Shown in pieces: positions 1 through 9,580 of a stretch of 64,000 bases of DNA. Below the pieces are notes generated by a model, which worked only from the letters and a program-made list of their open reading frames with translations, searched no databases and had not been told where the DNA came from. The stretch's first letter is position 1; each line of letters starts with the position of its first letter. The stretch is taken from NCBI RefSeq assembly GCF_002918555.1, contig NZ_PQMB01000003.1:500525-564524 (forward strand). The letters run 5' to 3'. The translations under genes were made by a program, and so were the position numbers. This DNA comes from Citrobacter amalonaticus. GTDB taxonomy: Bacteria > Pseudomonadota > Gammaproteobacteria > Enterobacterales > Enterobacteriaceae.

Positions 1-316
1 TGTAACCCACTTCCGGGTGACCCGGCGTTCTGGAGTGCAGCTGACGGAAGTTTTGCAGCTCGGACATCGGCAGGTCATAGCCGGTGAGGTGCAGCAGGCT
101 GTAAATCAGCATGGAGCCGTGACCGTTGGACAGCACGAAGCGATCGCGATCGGCCCAGGACGGGTTCTGCGGGTTGTGGTTCAGGAAATCACGCCACAGG
201 ACTTCGGCAATGTCAGCCATACCCATCGGGGCACCCGGGTGACCGGATTTGGCTTTCTGTACTGCGTCCATGCTCAGCGCACGAATAGCATTGGCAAGCT
301 CTTTACGTGAGGACAT
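1..316 (-). CDS. tktA: Transketolase, N-terminal part (runs off left edge)
   Basis: Thiamine-diphosphate transketolase of the non-oxidative pentose phosphate pathway, acting in the cytosol. Only the first 105 codons are in the window; the gene continues to the left. The start [20 protein letters not shown], the SGHPGAPMG motif near residue 24-32 and the HxxGYDLP region are those of E. coli TktA (663 aa). The start is the ATG at 316. The gene is divergent from loiP. TktA is preferred over its paralogue TktB because of synteny with loiP-speB. Confidence 0.95.
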   Translation of the reverse strand, partial: MSSRKELANAIRALSMDAVQKAKSGHPGAPMGMADIAEVLWRDFLNHNPQNPSWADRDRFVLSNGHGSMLIYSLLHLTGYDLPMSELQNFRQLHSRTPGHPEVGY

Positions 317-630
317 TTTGACTCCAGATCGGATGATGAAGGCCATGCCCTTAACGACTTGACGACAGCGCGTTTTGGGCTACGCCGGAAAAAAGTGCCA
401 ACAATGTAACCCAAGCCGCCTGTCATGTACATGGAGCATCCTTTTACCGCTTCAGAAATCTCCGGATCATGCTCGCATGTTGCGTAATCTGTTCGCCCGC
501 GAGTGACTCTTTTCTTTATACTCAGAGCCAGGCCCCCGGGCGTAATGTCCTGGCTCTTAGCCTGCGGGTTGGTTTTACTGCAACCCACGCATTTTTGGAA
601 TAATCCTGACTTCGTGCGGAAGAGATAAAA
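317..630. other. Divergent tktA/loiP intergenic region
   Basis: About 314 bases between two divergent genes. It must carry both promoters, but I see no convincing operator, hairpin with a T-run or small gene. Short open frames here lack ribosome binding sites. Confidence 0.6.
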
Positions 631-1389
631 ATGAAAATTCGCGCTTTAATGATCGCTGTAAGCGTGGCAACGGTGCTGACCGGTTGCCAGAATATGGACT
701 CCAACGGACTGCTCTCTTCAGGTGCCGAAGCCTTTCAGGCCTATAGCCTGAGCGATGAACAGGTGAAAACACTGAGTGACCAGGCGTGTAAAGAGATGGA
801 TGCGAAAGCCACCATCGCGCCTGCCAGCAGTGATTACGCAAAACGTCTGAGTAAAATCTCCGCGGCGCTGGGGGATAACATCAATGGTCAGCCAGTGAAC
901 TATAAAGTCTACGTGGCGAAAGATGTAAACGCCTTTGCGATGGCCAACGGCTGCATCCGCGTCTATAGCGGCCTGATGGACATGATGACCGATAACGAAG
1001 TTGAAGCCGTTATTGGTCACGAGATGGGCCACGTTGCGCTGGGTCACGTGAAGAAAGGGATGCAGGTTGCGCTGGGCACTAACGCCGTACGCGCCGCTGC
1101 CGCCTCTGCGGGTGGCATTGTTGGCAGCCTGTCTCAGTCGCAGTTGGGCGATCTCGGCGAGAAACTGGTGAACTCTCAGTTCTCCCAGCGTCAGGAATCC
1201 GAAGCGGATGATTACTCGTACGATCTGTTGCGCAAGCGCGGTATCAGCCCGGCGGGTCTGGCGACCAGCTTTGAAAAACTGGCGAAACTGGAAGCGGGTC
1301 GTCAAAGCTCCATGTTTGACGATCACCCGGCATCTGCAGAACGCGCTCAGCATATTCGCGACCGTATGACCGCGGACGGGATTAAATAA
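631..1389 (+). CDS. loiP: LoiP, outer-membrane lipoprotein metalloprotease
   Basis: M48-family zinc metalloprotease (formerly YggG) of the outer membrane, induced at low osmolarity in E. coli. The 252 aa protein starts with a lipoprotein signal ending in the lipobox LTGC, with the lipidated Cys at residue 19. The catalytic HEMGH motif lies near residues 129-133 and is followed by a downstream glutamate in ESEADDYSYDLL, the third zinc ligand region. Length equals the E. coli protein. It is a single-gene unit divergent from tktA and convergent with speB. Confidence 0.96.
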   Translation: MKIRALMIAVSVATVLTGCQNMDSNGLLSSGAEAFQAYSLSDEQVKTLSDQACKEMDAKATIAPASSDYAKRLSKISAALGDNINGQPVNYKVYVAKDVNAFAMANGCIRVYSGLMDMMTDNEVEAVIGHEMGHVALGHVKKGMQVALGTNAVRAAAASAGGIVGSLSQSQLGDLGEKLVNSQFSQRQESEADDYSYDLLRKRGISPAGLATSFEKLAKLEAGRQSSMFDDHPASAERAQHIRDRMTADGIK

Positions 1390-1530
1390 TCATCTTCCTG
1401 TTCGGCAATGACTCAGACGTTATTGACGAAGCCCGTTCAGGCCCGGACAGCGCTCAGCCACCGGAGCGTACACGCAGTACATGAGGATGGCGAGCACTGC
1501 CCGGGGTAAAATGGCGAGTAAATAGTCCGA

Positions 1531-2451
1531 TTATTCGCCTTTCTTCGCCGCCTGGATATACAGCATTTCCAGCGCCAGCGTAGCCGCCGCCAGCGCGGTG
1601 ATCTCTGACCGATCGTAGGCCGGAGCCACTTCCACCACGTCCATCCCGACAATGTTCAGATCTTTCAGACCGCGAACCAGTTTGATCGCGCGATCGGAAG
1701 TCAGACCGCCGATCACCGGTGTACCGGTTCCTGGAGCAAACGCCGGATCCAGACAGTCAATATCAAAGGTCAGATAGACCGGCATATCGCCGACGATCTG
1801 CAAAACCTGCGCGATGATGTCATCCACGCCGCGATCGTTCACCTGGCAGGCATCCAGCACGGTAAAGCCGTTGTCTTTGTCGAACTCAGTACGAATACCG
1901 ATCTGCACAGAGTGGTTCGGATCGATCAGCCCTTCATTCGGTGCGGTGTAGAACATCGTTCCGTGGTCGAATTCACAGCCGTTAGCATAGGTATCGGTGT
2001 GGGCATCGAAGTGCACCAGCGCCATTTTCCCAAAGTGTTTTGCGTGCGCACGCAGCAGCGGCAGCGTAACGAAGTGGTCGCCGCCGAAAGAGAGCATACG
2101 CTTACCAGCAGAGAGCAGTCTCTCGGCGTGCGCCTGCAGTTTTTCACTCATTTCACGGGCATCGCCAAACGCGTACACCAGATCGCCGCAGTCCACGACG
2201 TTCAGGCGCTCACGCATATCAAAGTTCCACGGAAAACGGTTATGTTCCCAGGCCAGATTAGTGGAAACCTGACGAATTGCCGCCGGGCCGTGGCGACCGC
2301 CCGCACGACCAGAAGTCGCCATATCAAACGGTACGCCAGTAATCACCCAGTCGGCGTCGCTGTCATAAGGCTGGAAATTCAGCGGCAGGCGAAGGAAACC
2401 AAAGGCGTTAGAAACCAGGGAGTTATCGTACTGATGACCTAAGGTGCTCAT
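1531..2451 (-). CDS. speB: Agmatinase
   Basis: Ureohydrolase that splits agmatine into putrescine and urea, the second step of the arginine decarboxylase route. The 306 aa protein has the manganese-binding motifs of the family: GGDH near residue 124, HFDAHTDTY near 149 and FDIDCLDP near 228. Length matches E. coli SpeB. It lies downstream of speA on the same strand, 143 bases away, with a strong terminator hairpin in the gap, so at least part of its expression must come from its own promoter or from read-through. Confidence 0.97.
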   Translation of the reverse strand: MSTLGHQYDNSLVSNAFGFLRLPLNFQPYDSDADWVITGVPFDMATSGRAGGRHGPAAIRQVSTNLAWEHNRFPWNFDMRERLNVVDCGDLVYAFGDAREMSEKLQAHAERLLSAGKRMLSFGGDHFVTLPLLRAHAKHFGKMALVHFDAHTDTYANGCEFDHGTMFYTAPNEGLIDPNHSVQIGIRTEFDKDNGFTVLDACQVNDRGVDDIIAQVLQIVGDMPVYLTFDIDCLDPAFAPGTGTPVIGGLTSDRAIKLVRGLKDLNIVGMDVVEVAPAYDRSEITALAAATLALEMLYIQAAKKGE

Positions 2452-2481
2452 GGCAAAAACCTCTTATTCGTCGATATAAAA

Positions 2482-2520
2482 AAACCCTTCCGCGTCGTTA
2501 GGCCCGACGAGGAAGGGTTT
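2482..2520 (-). terminator. Rho-independent terminator between speA and speB
   Basis: Read on the minus strand, AAACCCTTCC plus CGTCG pair with their complements around a short loop, and the stem runs into a stretch of seven T. It lies after the speA stop and before speB, so it should end or attenuate speA transcripts before speB. Confidence 0.85.
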
Positions 2521-2594
2521 GAAGGGGGCACTGCTTATATGGCTGCGATTATCGCCGTTATATTGCGCAGGTTCAAGTGAGCCGGGTAACAACC

Positions 2595-4571
2595 TTACTC
2601 GTCTTCGAGATAAGTATATCCGTACAGACCGGCTTCGAACTCTTCAAGGAACTGCTGCTGCAACGCATCGTCCAGATCGGTCTGTTTGACCTGATCGCGG
2701 AAGTGGGTCAGCAGCGTGTTCGGATCCAGCTGCACGTACTGCAACATGTCCGCCACGGTATCCCCTTCGTCAGACAGCTCAACTTCCACGCTGCCATCCG
2801 GGAAAACAAACACGTCTACCGCTTCGGTATCGCCAAACAGGTTGTGCATATTGCCGAGGATCTCCTGATAAGCACCAACCATAAAGAACCCGAGCATTGG
2901 CGGGTTATCCGGATCGTAATCCGGCATCGGCATGGTGGTGGCAATCCCGTCACCATCGATGTAGTGATCAATTGCCCCGTCAGAATCACAGGTAATATCC
3001 AGCAGTACAGCGCGACGCTCAGGCACTTGATCCAGCCCTTCCAATGGCAGAACCGGGAACAGCTGATCGATACCCCACGCATCCGGCATCGACTGGAACA
3101 GCGAGAAGTTGACGTACACTTTGTCCGCCATCCGCTCCTGCAGTTCGTCGATAATCGGACGGTGCGCGCGGTTGCTCGGATCGAGCTGCTTTTGTACCTC
3201 ATGACACATGCTCAGATACAACTGCTCCGCCCACGCGCGCTCCTGAAGATTAAACGAACCTGCCGAGTAACCTGTGTGGATATCGTGCAAATCCATCTGG
3301 CTGTCGTGCAGCCATTCGCGCAGCGAACGACGACCGCCCGGCTCATGCATTTCCTGCCACGTTTCCCACATGCTTTGCAGAGGACGCGCCGCATCGTCAG
3401 CCGGCGCTGTCGGCTCGGTATATTCGTTGCGCTCCACGCCAATGATGTTAGACACCAGCACCGTATGGTGCGCGGTGACCGCCCGCCCAGATTCGGTAAT
3501 TACCGTGGGATGCGGCAGGTTATTCTCTTCACACGCGTCACCAATCGCCCAAATAATATTGTTGGCGTATTCATTCAGCCCGTAGTTTACGGAGCAATCA
3601 GACTGAGAGCGGGTACCTTCATAATCAACGCCCAGACCCCCGCCGACGTCAAAGCACTGGATATTCACGCCCAGCTTATGCAGCTCCACGTAAAAACGCG
3701 ACGACTCACGCACGCCGGTGGCGATGTCGCGAATGTTCGCCATCTGCGAACCGAGGTGGAAGTGCAGCAATTGCAGGCTATCCAGACGCCCGGCTTCGCG
3801 CAGGGTTTCCACCAGTTGCAGAACCTGCGTCGCCGCCAGGCCGAATTTGGATTTTTCACCACCGGAGGACTGCCATTTGCCGGAGCCTTGTGACGCAAGA
3901 CGCGCACGAACCCCCAGGCGTGGAATTACGTTCAGACGCTCTGCTTCATCCAGCACGATCGCAATTTCAGACATCTTCTCGATGACTAAATAGACCTTGT
4001 GGCCCATCTTCTCGCCAATCAGCGCCAGTCGGATGTATTCACGGTCTTTATAGCCGTTACAGACGATCACGCTGCGGGTCATTCCGGCATGCGCCAGAAC
4101 CGCCATCAGTTCCGCTTTCGAACCCGCTTCCAGCCCCAGCGGCTCTCCGGAATGGATCAACGATTCAATTACGCGACGATGCTGGTTAACCTTGATCGGG
4201 TAAACGAGGAAGTAATCACCGTTATAGCCATAAGATTCACGGGCGCGCTTGAAAGCGGCGTTAATCGAACGCAGACGATGTTGCAGGATCTGCGGGAAGC
4301 AGAACAGTGCAGGCAGGCGCTGGCCTTGCGCTTCACGAGCCTTAACCAGCTTAGCGAGATCGACACGTGCTTGCGGGACGTCAGGATCCGGGCAAACGCT
4401 GATGTGGCCCAGTTCATTGACGTCGTAGTAGTTATTGCCCCACCAGGCAATATTGTATGTACGCAGCATCTTGCTGGCTTCCTGGGAACTCATTGCAACC
4501 TCCTGCATGGAGCGTAGTACACCGTGTTCGCCTGCTGACGAAGGCGAACCCATAGAAATGTCGTCAGACAT
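2595..4571 (-). CDS. speA: Biosynthetic arginine decarboxylase
   Basis: PLP-dependent decarboxylase (alanine-racemase-fold type) converting arginine to agmatine, the first step of the agmatine route to putrescine. The 658 aa length equals E. coli SpeA. The N-terminal part up to about residue 26 is the poorly conserved leader before the mature form; YPIKVNQHR near residue 124 contains the PLP lysine, and HFHLGSQ near 271 and [11 protein letters not shown] near 313 form the cofactor pocket. [13 protein letters not shown] near residue 523 is the substrate cysteine/aspartate region. It is preceded by the small gene yqgB on the same strand. Confidence 0.98.
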   Translation of the reverse strand: MSDDISMGSPSSAGEHGVLRSMQEVAMSSQEASKMLRTYNIAWWGNNYYDVNELGHISVCPDPDVPQARVDLAKLVKAREAQGQRLPALFCFPQILQHRLRSINAAFKRARESYGYNGDYFLVYPIKVNQHRRVIESLIHSGEPLGLEAGSKAELMAVLAHAGMTRSVIVCNGYKDREYIRLALIGEKMGHKVYLVIEKMSEIAIVLDEAERLNVIPRLGVRARLASQGSGKWQSSGGEKSKFGLAATQVLQLVETLREAGRLDSLQLLHFHLGSQMANIRDIATGVRESSRFYVELHKLGVNIQCFDVGGGLGVDYEGTRSQSDCSVNYGLNEYANNIIWAIGDACEENNLPHPTVITESGRAVTAHHTVLVSNIIGVERNEYTEPTAPADDAARPLQSMWETWQEMHEPGGRRSLREWLHDSQMDLHDIHTGYSAGSFNLQERAWAEQLYLSMCHEVQKQLDPSNRAHRPIIDELQERMADKVYVNFSLFQSMPDAWGIDQLFPVLPLEGLDQVPERRAVLLDITCDSDGAIDHYIDGDGIATTMPMPDYDPDNPPMLGFFMVGAYQEILGNMHNLFGDTEAVDVFVFPDGSVEVELSDEGDTVADMLQYVQLDPNTLLTHFRDQVKQTDLDDALQQQFLEEFEAGLYGYTYLEDE

Positions 4572-4579
4572 AGCGAACC

Positions 4580-4711
4580 TCAGATTTTAGTAACAAGTGT
4601 AAAACAGTTGACTACTATCGCAGCACGAAGTTGCGATAACAACCCATAAACAGACGGTTTTTTCAGCAGATAGTGCTGACACTCCGCCTGCGCGACCGGT
4701 TTCTTTTTCAT
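4580..4711 (-). CDS. yqgB: YqgB small protein upstream of speA
   Basis: A 43-codon gene too short for standard gene finding. The minus strand from the ATG at 4711 reads [18 protein letters not shown] and ends FTLVTKI; this matches what I know of E. coli YqgB (43 aa, N-terminal MKKKPVAQ, internal YGLLSQ and [10 protein letters not shown]). The stop lies 8 bases before the speA start, so it is the leader cistron of speA. In Salmonella yqgB has been linked to acid and virulence regulation, but its molecular function is unclear. Confidence 0.85.
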   Translation of the reverse strand: MKKKPVAQAECQHYLLKKPSVYGLLSQLRAAIVVNCFTLVTKI

Positions 4712-5368
4712 ATCATCGTAAACACGTAACCGAACTTAAGTATGACGGTTCGGCGAAACCACGAGAAAACTCTTGTTTTCACAAGAGCGCCCTTGTTCAG
4801 TCCTTAGTTGCTGTTACCAGCTCTCGAGTCCTGAGAAGCGCCGAGATGGGTATAACATCGGCAGGTATGCAAAGCAGAGATGCAGATTGCGGGAGACGCG
4901 CACACACCAGAACGGTGCGACAGGTTCAGTAGAATACAACGGTTCATTATCTCGTATCACCTCCACGGCCGCCCCGTAAGACGAACCCACAAGCCAAAGC
5001 ATAAGTTTCAACCCGGCTGGAAGTGGCGACACGAAGACATCGTCGTGTGCTTTTTTAGTATGAGCCGCGCGCCGCGTTTTATACCGATAACCTGGCTAAA
5101 AAGCAAAACATAAATGCACACATTGCCAGCAGTGTTCGGAAAAATTTCCACTGATGTTTGCACCCCAGTGAGAGCTGATTCAAAAAAAACTGGAAATTGG
5201 GTGAAGAAGTGACCTAAAATAGCCGTCCAGATGTTAATCCATCCATACTGATTAACACTCAGACTGCCAGTGTCACAGTCACCTGCAGACTCATGGTAGA
5301 ATCTTCTATCAATGACTATTCCACACAACAGTTTGAGCTAACTAAATTCTCCTTAGGTGAAATTAAAT
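4712..5368. other. yqgB-metK intergenic region, possible yqgC/yqgD remnants
   Basis: A 657-base region holding the yqgB-speA and metK promoters. E. coli annotates two doubtful small genes here (yqgC, yqgD). Overlapping frames exist at 4880-5113 (+, 77 aa) and 5008-5328 (-, 106 aa), but neither has a convincing ribosome binding site or clear codon bias, so I do not call them genes. metK is under MetJ control in E. coli; I see only degenerate met-box-like octamers around 5230-5255. Confidence 0.4.
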
Positions 5369-6520
5369 ATGGCAAAACACCTTTTTACGTCCGAGTCCGT
5401 ATCAGAAGGGCATCCTGACAAAATCGCTGACCAAATCTCTGATGCCGTGCTGGATGCAATCCTCGAGCAGGATCCCAAAGCACGCGTTGCCTGCGAAACC
5501 TACGTTAAGACCGGCATGGTTCTGGTCGGCGGTGAAATCACCACCAGCGCGTGGGTGGATATCGAAGAGATCACCCGTAATACGGTTCGCGAAATTGGCT
5601 ATGTGCATTCCGACATGGGCTTTGACGCCAACTCTTGTGCGGTGCTGAGCGCCATTGGCAAACAGTCTCCGGATATCAACCAGGGCGTTGACCGTGCCGA
5701 TCCGTTGGAACAGGGTGCGGGCGACCAGGGTCTGATGTTTGGTTATGCGACCAACGAAACCGACGTGCTGATGCCAGCGCCGATCACCTACGCACACCGT
5801 CTGGTGCAGCGTCAGGCTGAAGTGCGTAAAAATGGCACCCTGCCGTGGCTGCGTCCTGACGCAAAAAGCCAGGTGACCTTCCAGTATGACGACGGCAAAA
5901 TTGTCGGTATCGACGCGGTTGTTCTGTCCACTCAGCACGCTGACAGCATCGACCAGAAGTCGCTGCAGGAAGCGGTAATGGAAGAGATCATCAAGCCAAT
6001 TCTGCCAACCGAATGGCTGAACGCCTCCACTAAATTCTTCATCAACCCGACGGGCCGTTTTGTTATCGGCGGCCCAATGGGTGACTGCGGACTGACCGGT
6101 CGTAAGATCATCGTTGATACCTACGGCGGCATGGCTCGTCACGGCGGCGGCGCGTTCTCTGGTAAAGATCCGTCTAAAGTGGACCGTTCTGCGGCGTACG
6201 CAGGGCGTTATGTAGCGAAAAACATTGTTGCTGCCGGCCTGGCCGACCGCTGTGAGATTCAGGTTTCCTACGCTATCGGCGTGGCAGAACCGACCTCTAT
6301 CATGGTTGAAACCTTCGGTACGGAAAAAGTGCCTGCTGAACAGCTGATCCTGCTGGTACGTGAGTTCTTCGACCTGCGTCCATATGGTCTGATTCAGATG
6401 CTGGATCTGCTGCACCCCATCTATAAAGAGACGGCGGCATATGGTCACTTTGGTCGTGAACATTTCCCATGGGAAAAAACCGACAAAGCCGCTCTGCTGC
6501 GCGAAGCTGCCGGTCTGTAA
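5369..6520 (+). CDS. metK: S-adenosylmethionine synthetase
   Basis: Makes S-adenosylmethionine from ATP and methionine. The start is the ATG at 5369, giving [20 protein letters not shown] as in E. coli; an upstream in-frame GTG at 5357 is not used. The 383 aa protein carries GHPDK near 13, [12 protein letters not shown] near 115 and [16 protein letters not shown] near 258, all active-site loops of the family. It is one residue shorter than E. coli MetK, lacking the terminal Lys. A terminator follows directly. SAM also feeds spermidine synthesis from the putrescine made by the neighbouring spe genes. Confidence 0.98.
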   Translation: MAKHLFTSESVSEGHPDKIADQISDAVLDAILEQDPKARVACETYVKTGMVLVGGEITTSAWVDIEEITRNTVREIGYVHSDMGFDANSCAVLSAIGKQSPDINQGVDRADPLEQGAGDQGLMFGYATNETDVLMPAPITYAHRLVQRQAEVRKNGTLPWLRPDAKSQVTFQYDDGKIVGIDAVVLSTQHADSIDQKSLQEAVMEEIIKPILPTEWLNASTKFFINPTGRFVIGGPMGDCGLTGRKIIVDTYGGMARHGGGAFSGKDPSKVDRSAAYAGRYVAKNIVAAGLADRCEIQVSYAIGVAEPTSIMVETFGTEKVPAEQLILLVREFFDLRPYGLIQMLDLLHPIYKETAAYGHFGREHFPWEKTDKAALLREAAGL

Positions 6521-6545
6521 TCACCCACCAACATTGATGTTCTGA

Positions 6546-6577
6546 AAGGCCAGCTTTGTGCTGGCCTTGTTGTTTTT
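6546..6577 (+). terminator. metK terminator
   Basis: AAGGCCAGC and GCTGGCCTT form a perfect 9-bp stem with a 5-base loop, followed by a T-rich tract. Confidence 0.9.
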
Positions 6578-6803
6578 GTGCAGCCTGATGCCCTCCATCC
6601 ACAAGGAGAGGGTCAGACGAAATGAAAGCGCTTACACTAGTTATGAATTACACCTCTTTCAGAATAATCTCTTTGCATGATCTGACTTCATCTGCTGTTA
6701 CATTCCCTTTCAGTTAAGTCTGAATATTGCGCAACCGCGATGCACATCAAATAATTTAACGCTATATTTTCAAAGTCTTAATTATATTTACAGTTAACAA
6801 TTA

Positions 6804-6819
6804 GTGTAACCGATTACAC
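6804..6819. promoter_or_regulatory. GalR/GalS operator upstream of galP
   Basis: GTGTAACCGATTACAC is a 16-bp palindrome matching the gal operator consensus (GTGKAANCGNTTNCAC), 85 bases before the galP start. This position agrees with GalR and GalS repression of galP in E. coli. Confidence 0.9.
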
Positions 6820-6822
6820 CAA

Positions 6823-6838
6823 TGTGATTCATATCACA
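6823..6838. promoter_or_regulatory. CRP site upstream of galP
   Basis: TGTGATTCATATCACA is a perfect TGTGA-N6-TCACA CRP palindrome only 3 bases from the gal operator, pointing to joint catabolite and galactose control of galP. Confidence 0.9.
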
Positions 6839-6903
6839 TATTTTTACGGGTCGCTCACTTACCCTTTACATTGATAAAACTAATAACCCAATCGGAGGGC
6901 ATC

Positions 6904-8298
6904 ATGCCTGACAATAAAAAACAGGGGCGTTCAAATAAGGCGATGACATTCTTTGTCTGTTTCCTTGCAGCCCTGGCAGGATTACTTTTTGGCCTGGATA
7001 TCGGCGTTATTGCTGGCGCCCTGCCCTTCATCACCGATGAATTCCAGATTACTGCACACACTCAGGAGTGGGTCGTCAGCTCGATGATGTTTGGTGCGGC
7101 GGTCGGCGCCGTCGGCAGCGGCTGGCTCTCGTTTAAACTTGGCCGTAAAAAAAGCCTGATGATTGGTGCGATCCTGTTTGTTGCAGGTTCGCTGTTTTCC
7201 GCAGCGGCCCCTAACGTTGAAGTCCTGATTATCTCCCGCGTTCTGCTGGGTCTGGCGGTTGGCGTCGCCTCCTATACCGCGCCGCTCTATCTGTCTGAGA
7301 TCGCCCCGGAAAAAATCCGCGGCAGCATGATCTCCATGTATCAGTTGATGATCACCATCGGGATCCTCGGCGCTTATCTGTCCGATACCGCCTTCAGCTA
7401 TAGCGGAGCATGGCGCTGGATGCTGGGCGTGATCATCATCCCGGCGATCCTTTTGCTGATTGGCGTTTTCTTCCTGCCGGACAGCCCGCGCTGGTATGCG
7501 GCGAAACGCCGCTTTGTCGATGCCGAACGTGTGCTGCTACGCCTGCGTGATACCAGCGCAGAAGCCAAACGTGAACTGGACGAAATCCGCGAAAGCCTGC
7601 AGGTAAAACAGAGCGGCTGGGCGTTGTTTAAAGAGAACAGCAATTTCCGTCGCGCGGTGTTTCTCGGCGTACTGCTCCAGGTTATGCAACAGTTCACCGG
7701 GATGAACGTCATCATGTACTACGCGCCAAAAATCTTTGAACTGGCCGGGTACACCAACACCAACGAACAAATGTGGGGGACGGTGATTGTTGGCCTGACT
7801 AACGTGCTGGCAACCTTCATCGCAATCGGCCTTGTTGACCGCTGGGGTCGTAAACCGACGCTGACGCTGGGCTTTTTGGTCATGGCCGTCGGGATGGGTA
7901 TTCTCGGCACCATGATGCACATCGGCATTCACTCCCCGTCCGCTCAGTACTTCGCGATCGCCATGTTGCTGATGTTCATTATCGGCTTCGCGATGAGCGC
8001 CGGTCCGCTGATTTGGGTACTGTGCTCTGAAATCCAGCCGCTGAAAGGTCGTGATTTCGGTATCACCTGCTCTACCGCAACCAACTGGATCGCCAACATG
8101 ATCGTCGGCGCAACGTTCCTGACCATGCTCAACACGCTGGGCAATGCGAATACCTTCTGGGTTTACGCCGGTCTGAACCTGTTCTTTATCATCCTGACCA
8201 TCTGGCTGGTGCCGGAAACCAAACACGTCTCTCTGGAACACATTGAGCGTAACCTGATGAAAGGTCGCAAACTGCGCGAAATCGGCGCTCACGACTAA
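6904..8298 (+). CDS. galP: Galactose:proton symporter
   Basis: Major-facilitator sugar-porter of the inner membrane, importing galactose (and glucose) with a proton. The start is the ATG at 6904 ([18 protein letters not shown]) behind a GGAGG ribosome binding site; the upstream in-frame GTG is rejected. The 464 aa length equals E. coli GalP. Family signatures: GRKKS after TM2, PESPRW-type PDSPRW near residue 198, QQFTGMN in TM7, DRWGRKP after TM8 and PETK near the end of TM12. Twelve hydrophobic segments are visible. Controlled by the gal operator and CRP site upstream. Confidence 0.97.
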   Translation: MPDNKKQGRSNKAMTFFVCFLAALAGLLFGLDIGVIAGALPFITDEFQITAHTQEWVVSSMMFGAAVGAVGSGWLSFKLGRKKSLMIGAILFVAGSLFSAAAPNVEVLIISRVLLGLAVGVASYTAPLYLSEIAPEKIRGSMISMYQLMITIGILGAYLSDTAFSYSGAWRWMLGVIIIPAILLLIGVFFLPDSPRWYAAKRRFVDAERVLLRLRDTSAEAKRELDEIRESLQVKQSGWALFKENSNFRRAVFLGVLLQVMQQFTGMNVIMYYAPKIFELAGYTNTNEQMWGTVIVGLTNVLATFIAIGLVDRWGRKPTLTLGFLVMAVGMGILGTMMHIGIHSPSAQYFAIAMLLMFIIGFAMSAGPLIWVLCSEIQPLKGRDFGITCSTATNWIANMIVGATFLTMLNTLGNANTFWVYAGLNLFFIILTIWLVPETKHVSLEHIERNLMKGRKLREIGAHD

Positions 8299-8304
8299 TC
8301 TTAA

Positions 8305-8340
8305 AAAGGCCTTCTCTGCGTTAAGAGGAGGCCTTTCTTT
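8305..8340. terminator. Bidirectional terminator between galP and hiuH
   Basis: A 13-bp stem (AAAGGCCTTCTCT with AGAGGAGGCCTTT, one wobble pair) flanked by A-runs on the left and T-rich sequence on the right, between the convergent galP and hiuH genes. Confidence 0.85.
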
Positions 8341-8354
8341 TCTTTCATCTACCG

Positions 8355-8765
8355 TTAACTTCCCCGATACGTTGAGTAACCATACTGGCTCAGCAACAAA
8401 GGGACATGATAGTGTTCGTCTGCTTTACTGATATGAAACTCCACGGGAACTTCCGGGAAAAAACTCTCCTGATTCTTACTGTCGAAATAAGGTTTAGTTT
8501 TGAATGTCACACGATAATCGCCTGGTTTGGCTTGCTGCTCAGGCCATAATGCTTTAATTCTGCCATCCTTGTCAGTATGACCGGTATTTAATTGTTGCCA
8601 CCCTTCCTTATTCTTTTGCTCCAGAACGACTTCAACATTCGCTGCAGGCTTACCGGTTTGCTGATCGAGAATATGTACACTCAAAATATTATTGGTTGCC
8701 GCCATAACCACCGATGGTGCTGAAATTGCAGACAGGATTAATGCAGTCAGGATATATTTTTTCAT
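8355..8765 (-). CDS. hiuH: 5-hydroxyisourate hydrolase, periplasmic transthyretin-like
   Basis: Hydrolyses 5-hydroxyisourate in urate breakdown; related to animal transthyretin. The start at 8765 gives [20 protein letters not shown] with a cleavable signal ending near VMA; GGAG lies 6 bases upstream, whereas the earlier ATG at 8777 overlaps that site and is rejected. The mature part carries the family motifs [22 protein letters not shown] and the C-terminal tetrapeptide YRGS. The 136 aa protein is close to E. coli HiuH (YedX). It is divergent from hprRS, which controls hiuH in E. coli, though there the cluster sits far from galP. Confidence 0.93.
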   Translation of the reverse strand: MKKYILTALILSAISAPSVVMAATNNILSVHILDQQTGKPAANVEVVLEQKNKEGWQQLNTGHTDKDGRIKALWPEQQAKPGDYRVTFKTKPYFDSKNQESFFPEVPVEFHISKADEHYHVPLLLSQYGYSTYRGS

Positions 8766-8833
8766 TTGTCGCTCCATGTTAACGTAGACACAACAACTGT
8801 ATATGAGCCACTCAGCGCTGACCTGACATCAGC

Positions 8834-8851
8834 ATTACATTTTTGTCATTA
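8834..8851. promoter_or_regulatory. Candidate HprR/CusR box in the hiuH-hprR gap
   Basis: CATTACATTTTTGTCATT resembles the dyad recognised by HprR and CusR (CATTACA with a TGTMATG half). It lies 49 bases before the hprR start and 69 bases before hiuH, so it can serve both divergent promoters. The match is imperfect, so assignment is an inference. Confidence 0.55.
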
Positions 8852-8899
8852 TTGATGATATTTTTACACCTGCTCCGGCGCTTATGACATAGTGAATTC

Positions 8900-9580
8900 A
8901 TGAAGATTCTCCTTATCGAAGATAACCAGAAAACCAGCGACTGGGTAAGCCAGGGCCTGACCGAAGCAGGCTATGTTGTGGATCGTGCGAGTGAGGGTAG
9001 AGAAGGATTACGCATCGCTTTGCAGGAACCTTATGCCCTCATCATTCTGGATATTATGCTTCCGGGACTGGATGGCTGGCAGGTGCTGAAAGCGATCAGA
9101 ACAGCACACCAGACGCCGGTTATTTGTCTTACCGCCCGCGATGCGGTGGAGGACAGGGTGAAAGGGTTAGAATCAGGGGCTAATGACTACCTGGTTAAGC
9201 CGTTCTCCTTCGCTGAACTGCTGGCGAGAGTGCGCGCTCAGCTCAGAAATAACAGCGTTTCCCACACGTGTCTGCGGGCTGGCGGGCTGGAGATGGACTC
9301 CAGTAAACAAAGCGTCATCCGGGACGGTAAAGCGATTACGTTAACCCGTAAAGAATTTCTCCTGTTATGGCTGCTGTTATCCAGAGCCGGTGAAATTATT
9401 CCCAGGGCGGTGATTGCCAGTGAAGTATGGGGAATTAATTTTGATAATGAGACCAATACGGTTGATGTTGCTATACGTCGCCTGCGGGCAAAAGTTGATG
9501 ACCCTTTCCAGACGAAATTGATCGGCACCGTCAGAGGAATGGGCTACAGATTTATGACAGATGAACAGAATGAAGCCTGA
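8900..9580 (+). CDS. hprR: Response regulator HprR (OmpR/PhoB family)
   Basis: DNA-binding regulator of a two-component pair. The 226 aa protein has an N-terminal receiver (acidic pair E7-D8, phospho-acceptor D51 in LIILDIMLPG, conserved Lys in NDYLVKPFSF near 100) and a C-terminal winged helix with TLTRKEFLLLWLL and VDVAIRRLRAKVDDPF. It is very close to E. coli HprR (YedW), which responds to hydrogen peroxide and hypochlorous acid and cross-talks with CusR. Its stop overlaps the hprS start, so the pair is translationally coupled. Confidence 0.9.
   Translation: MKILLIEDNQKTSDWVSQGLTEAGYVVDRASEGREGLRIALQEPYALIILDIMLPGLDGWQVLKAIRTAHQTPVICLTARDAVEDRVKGLESGANDYLVKPFSFAELLARVRAQLRNNSVSHTCLRAGGLEMDSSKQSVIRDGKAITLTRKEFLLLWLLLSRAGEIIPRAVIASEVWGINFDNETNTVDVAIRRLRAKVDDPFQTKLIGTVRGMGYRFMTDEQNEA

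Noticed and set aside
2577..3893. Long plus-strand ORF (438 codons) opposite speA
   Set aside because: Shadow of the speA coding frame on the other strand; no family resemblance, no promoter or ribosome site.
5230..5255. Possible MetJ met-boxes upstream of metK
   Set aside because: Only degenerate octamers (AGATGTTA and neighbours), 4-5 of 8 matches each; no convincing tandem repeats.
5008..5328. 106-codon minus-strand ORF between yqgB and metK (yqgD-like position)
   Set aside because: No ribosome site, overlaps another frame at 4880-5113, and lies in the metK promoter region; not enough to call a gene.
5402..6463. 353-codon ORF opposite metK
   Set aside because: Antisense shadow of a highly conserved gene with biased codons.
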